This document shows, one piece after another, positions 61,888 through 64,000 of a stretch of DNA of 64,000 nt (position 1 is the first letter of the stretch; each line of letters begins with the position of its first letter). Under the pieces are notes generated by a model. The model did not search any database, was not told the DNA's origin, and saw nothing but the letters and a program-made list of their open reading frames with translations. Both the position numbers and the translations under genes were made by a program. The stretch comes from Phoebastria nigripes (lineage: Eukaryota; Chordata; Aves; Procellariiformes; Diomedeidae): NCBI GenBank assembly GCA_035582835.1, contig JAYKAV010002792.1, positions 685,663 to 749,662 of the forward strand, written 5' to 3'.

Positions 61888-62086
61888 AAGAAAAGGAAAA
61901 GGAAAAAGGGAAAAGAGAAAAGAGGAAAGGGGGAAAGGGGAAGGGGAAAGGGGAAAGGGAAAAGGGAAAGGCGAAAAGGGAAAAAGGAAAAGGGAAAAGG
62001 GAAAATGGGAGTGGAAGGAAGAGAAGAAGGAAGGAAGAGGAGAGGAAAAGAGGAGAGGAGAAGAGAGCAGAAGAGAGGAGAGGGGA
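61888..62086. repeat. 200-bp polypurine tract
   Basis: Nearly pure A/G on the plus strand for about 199 bases: GGAAAA units change gradually to GGGGAAA, then GGAAGAGG and AGGAG units. Only a few pyrimidines interrupt it (for example GGCGAAAAGG near 61970, AATGGGAGTGG near 62005 and AGAGCAG near 62067). Mirror-symmetric stretches make triplex (H-DNA) formation possible. The matching minus-strand open frame is low-complexity (F, P, L, S) and is not a gene. Confidence 0.9.
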
Positions 62087-64000
62087 GTATGATCTCAGAA
62101 AAAATAATGTTCTCCAATACTATATAGCCCAGTGGTGGACATTTTGTACTTTGATCACTGTTAACTCAGTATACTCAACTTAAGTAGAAAGTGAACTCAC
62201 ATGAAACCTGTGATTTTTGTTGTCACTCATGAAACAAATAAATGTCTGGTTTATGAGAACCATCTTGAGGAATGAGAATTCATGCACTAAAATGTCCAAA
62301 TACAATAAAAATTTTTGTAAATTCACCAAGATACAATGGAACAAAACAGTGTAAAATATGTGATAACTGCTAGAGCAGAAGTCAGGGCACCACAGAAAGA
62401 AGTTTCAAGGTACTATTTCTTCGGAAAGAATATATTTGTGCTAGAGGTGAGNCAACACAGCAGGACACTTCATGCATTTGATTTGGAATTTTCATGGGTT
62501 CAACTTAAGAAATTAGAAATTGTTTCTTTAAAGACAAGAATAATCTGTATTTGTATACAACCTGTTTCTGATCAATTTATTTTAATGAAGTGTTTTACTG
62601 AACCTGGTGATGTTACTCTTCTGAGTAAATTCAGCTATGAGCATTTTCACAATCAAATCTTAGTTGAAAGGAGTGTAGATAAGGAGTTGCATGACTGAAT
62701 CTTTATGCTAGAATTGCAGACAGCACTATTTGGTAACATCAAAAAGTACACATATTAAATCTGGTGTTTCAGATATGCCCTTTCTAAGCTTTCTGTCAGT
62801 CGTGTGTACTATACAGTACAAATAGGCTTAAAGTGGACAGGAATTATGACTAGAGGTCCAAAAGAAGAGACTACACTGCAGTCTGGAAGATGTGGAGTGA
62901 GATGACTAGAAATTAAAACTAGAGGGGGAAAAAGAAAAAAAAAAAAGACAGAGCATGAATATAGGGGAAATGAGCAAAAGAAAAAAAAATTACTTGACTT
63001 TGCTCATTCTTTATTATAAAGCAAATCCTTACAAGCCTCCTTTTAAAAACAGTTATCTCCATTTCTATCATTGAAGAACTGCATCAGTAGCAACCAGAAG
63101 TTTTACCTAGAGAAAATAAGGGCAAAGGATGATCAAAGGTCTTGAATAGCAAAAGTAGCAATCTTCAGAAAACTGTAGGGGCAGTACTATGCACTCAAGC
63201 ATCCATTGTGGCTTTTAGTTAAATAAATCATTTCAATTTTACACAGTGTTCACTCACTCTGGAAAAAATACAACACAAAACTTTCTACAAAATGCTTGCT
63301 TTGATTCTGCTAGGGAAAAATAGTAATCTTTTCATCTTTCTCACTTCTTCAGTAAAACTTTTGCTGGTGACCTAAGTTTTTCCTTCCAGTTTTTAATATA
63401 TGGTTTCAGTGTTCTTGTTTAAAATGTTCATTTTTCTTTGCCATTATTCCTCTTCTTCTTGTTCTTCCTACAGATTTCATTTTATTACCATTTGACTGTT
63501 CACAGTGTTCCTCTATCCATGATCCTCTGTTATTTTCTTTGGCCATTACATGTTTCTAAATGAGAGTTCAGCTGTACAGAGACACTATCAGTGCCACAAA
63601 TGAGTATAGGGCAGGAACTAGACAGAGCTTTTGCTTTCTCTTGATCTCTTGTGCACACAGAAATGTTATTACTGCTTCACTAGACCCAGAAACTTTCCAT
63701 ATTTTGTGTGTACATCTTATTTTTCTGAAGTCTAAAGACTTAAATTTGATGCTTGAACAGCTGTGCTTCATTTCTAGCTGGGGAAATAAGTACGTAAGTA
63801 TGGCCAGAAATGCAGTCCAGTGAAAAATAAGCAATGCTTTGGCTCAGTCACAGCCCTACAGAAAATGGTGGCCAGTGTTCTGACTTATATCCAGTCTTGT
63901 TCAGTGAGATGTTGTGAGCAGGCTCTCCCTGCTTGACCATGATTGAAAAGACTAATTCATGGGGGTACTATGTAGGCTCCACCACTGTTGGACACTTTTT
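62087..64000. other. AT-rich non-coding stretch to the window end
   Basis: No gene or transposon recognised. The 120-codon open frame at 62336-62698 has no known motif and one N (62452). A-rich runs occur near 62930-62945 and 62980. Confidence 0.5.

Noticed and set aside
61821..62117. Minus-strand frame rich in F, P, L and S
   Set aside because: It is the translation of the polypurine tract and only reflects low complexity.
62336..62698. A 120-codon open frame
   Set aside because: No recognisable domain; contains an N; compatible with chance.
1..64000. CRISPR arrays, tRNA, rRNA, bacterial operons or phage genes
   Set aside because: No regularly spaced direct repeats with unique spacers, no tRNA box pattern noticed, and the sequence is clearly vertebrate in repeat content.

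Overview
The window looks like bird nuclear DNA: AT-rich, non-coding, and carrying CR1 (chicken repeat 1) LINEs that end in tandem copies of the octamer ATTCTATG, plus avian-type endogenous retrovirus LTRs. Scattered single Ns suggest a draft assembly. I recognise no host protein-coding gene, tRNA, rRNA or CRISPR array. It reads as intergenic or intronic sequence, and a species cannot be named. The youngest CR1 copies suggest a neoavian bird, but that is only an impression.

Layout. 1.5-2.0 kb is an old CR1 3' piece on the minus strand. About 6.6-10.7 kb is one old, decayed but long CR1 on the minus strand with ORF1 esterase, endonuclease and reverse transcriptase remnants in order; a younger, 5'-truncated CR1 (6914-7670) sits inside its reverse transcriptase region. 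10.9-11.8 kb is a solo LTR with three diverged internal repeats. 11.8-13.5 kb is a GC-richer block I cannot identify. 13.9 kb is a CR1 tail with a 13-bp minisatellite grown beside it. 19.75-20.74 kb is a second LTR with a 54-bp internal duplication. 28.1-28.5 and 29.18-29.77 kb are two LTRs of one avian ERVL-like family, the second with a perfect 5-bp target duplication. 43.3-44.3 kb (+) and 45.5-48.5 kb (-) are two young CR1 copies lying tail to tail. 51.2-51.6 kb is another short CR1. 61.9-62.1 kb is a 200-bp polypurine tract. The rest is AT-rich sequence with short microsatellites.

Function. Nothing here forms a working gene set. The CR1 coding remnants are broken: the longest (45.5-48.5 kb) has lost about 1.1 kb of endonuclease and reverse transcriptase and has FADG in place of the catalytic FADD. 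The 43.3 kb copy keeps an open reverse transcriptase C-terminus but no 5' half. The LTRs carry TATA and polyadenylation signals and could supply promoters to neighbouring DNA. I found no convincing previously undescribed biological system. The most informative observations are the nested CR1s, the inverted CR1 pair, the repeat structure inside two LTRs, and the unidentified 11.8-13.5 kb block.
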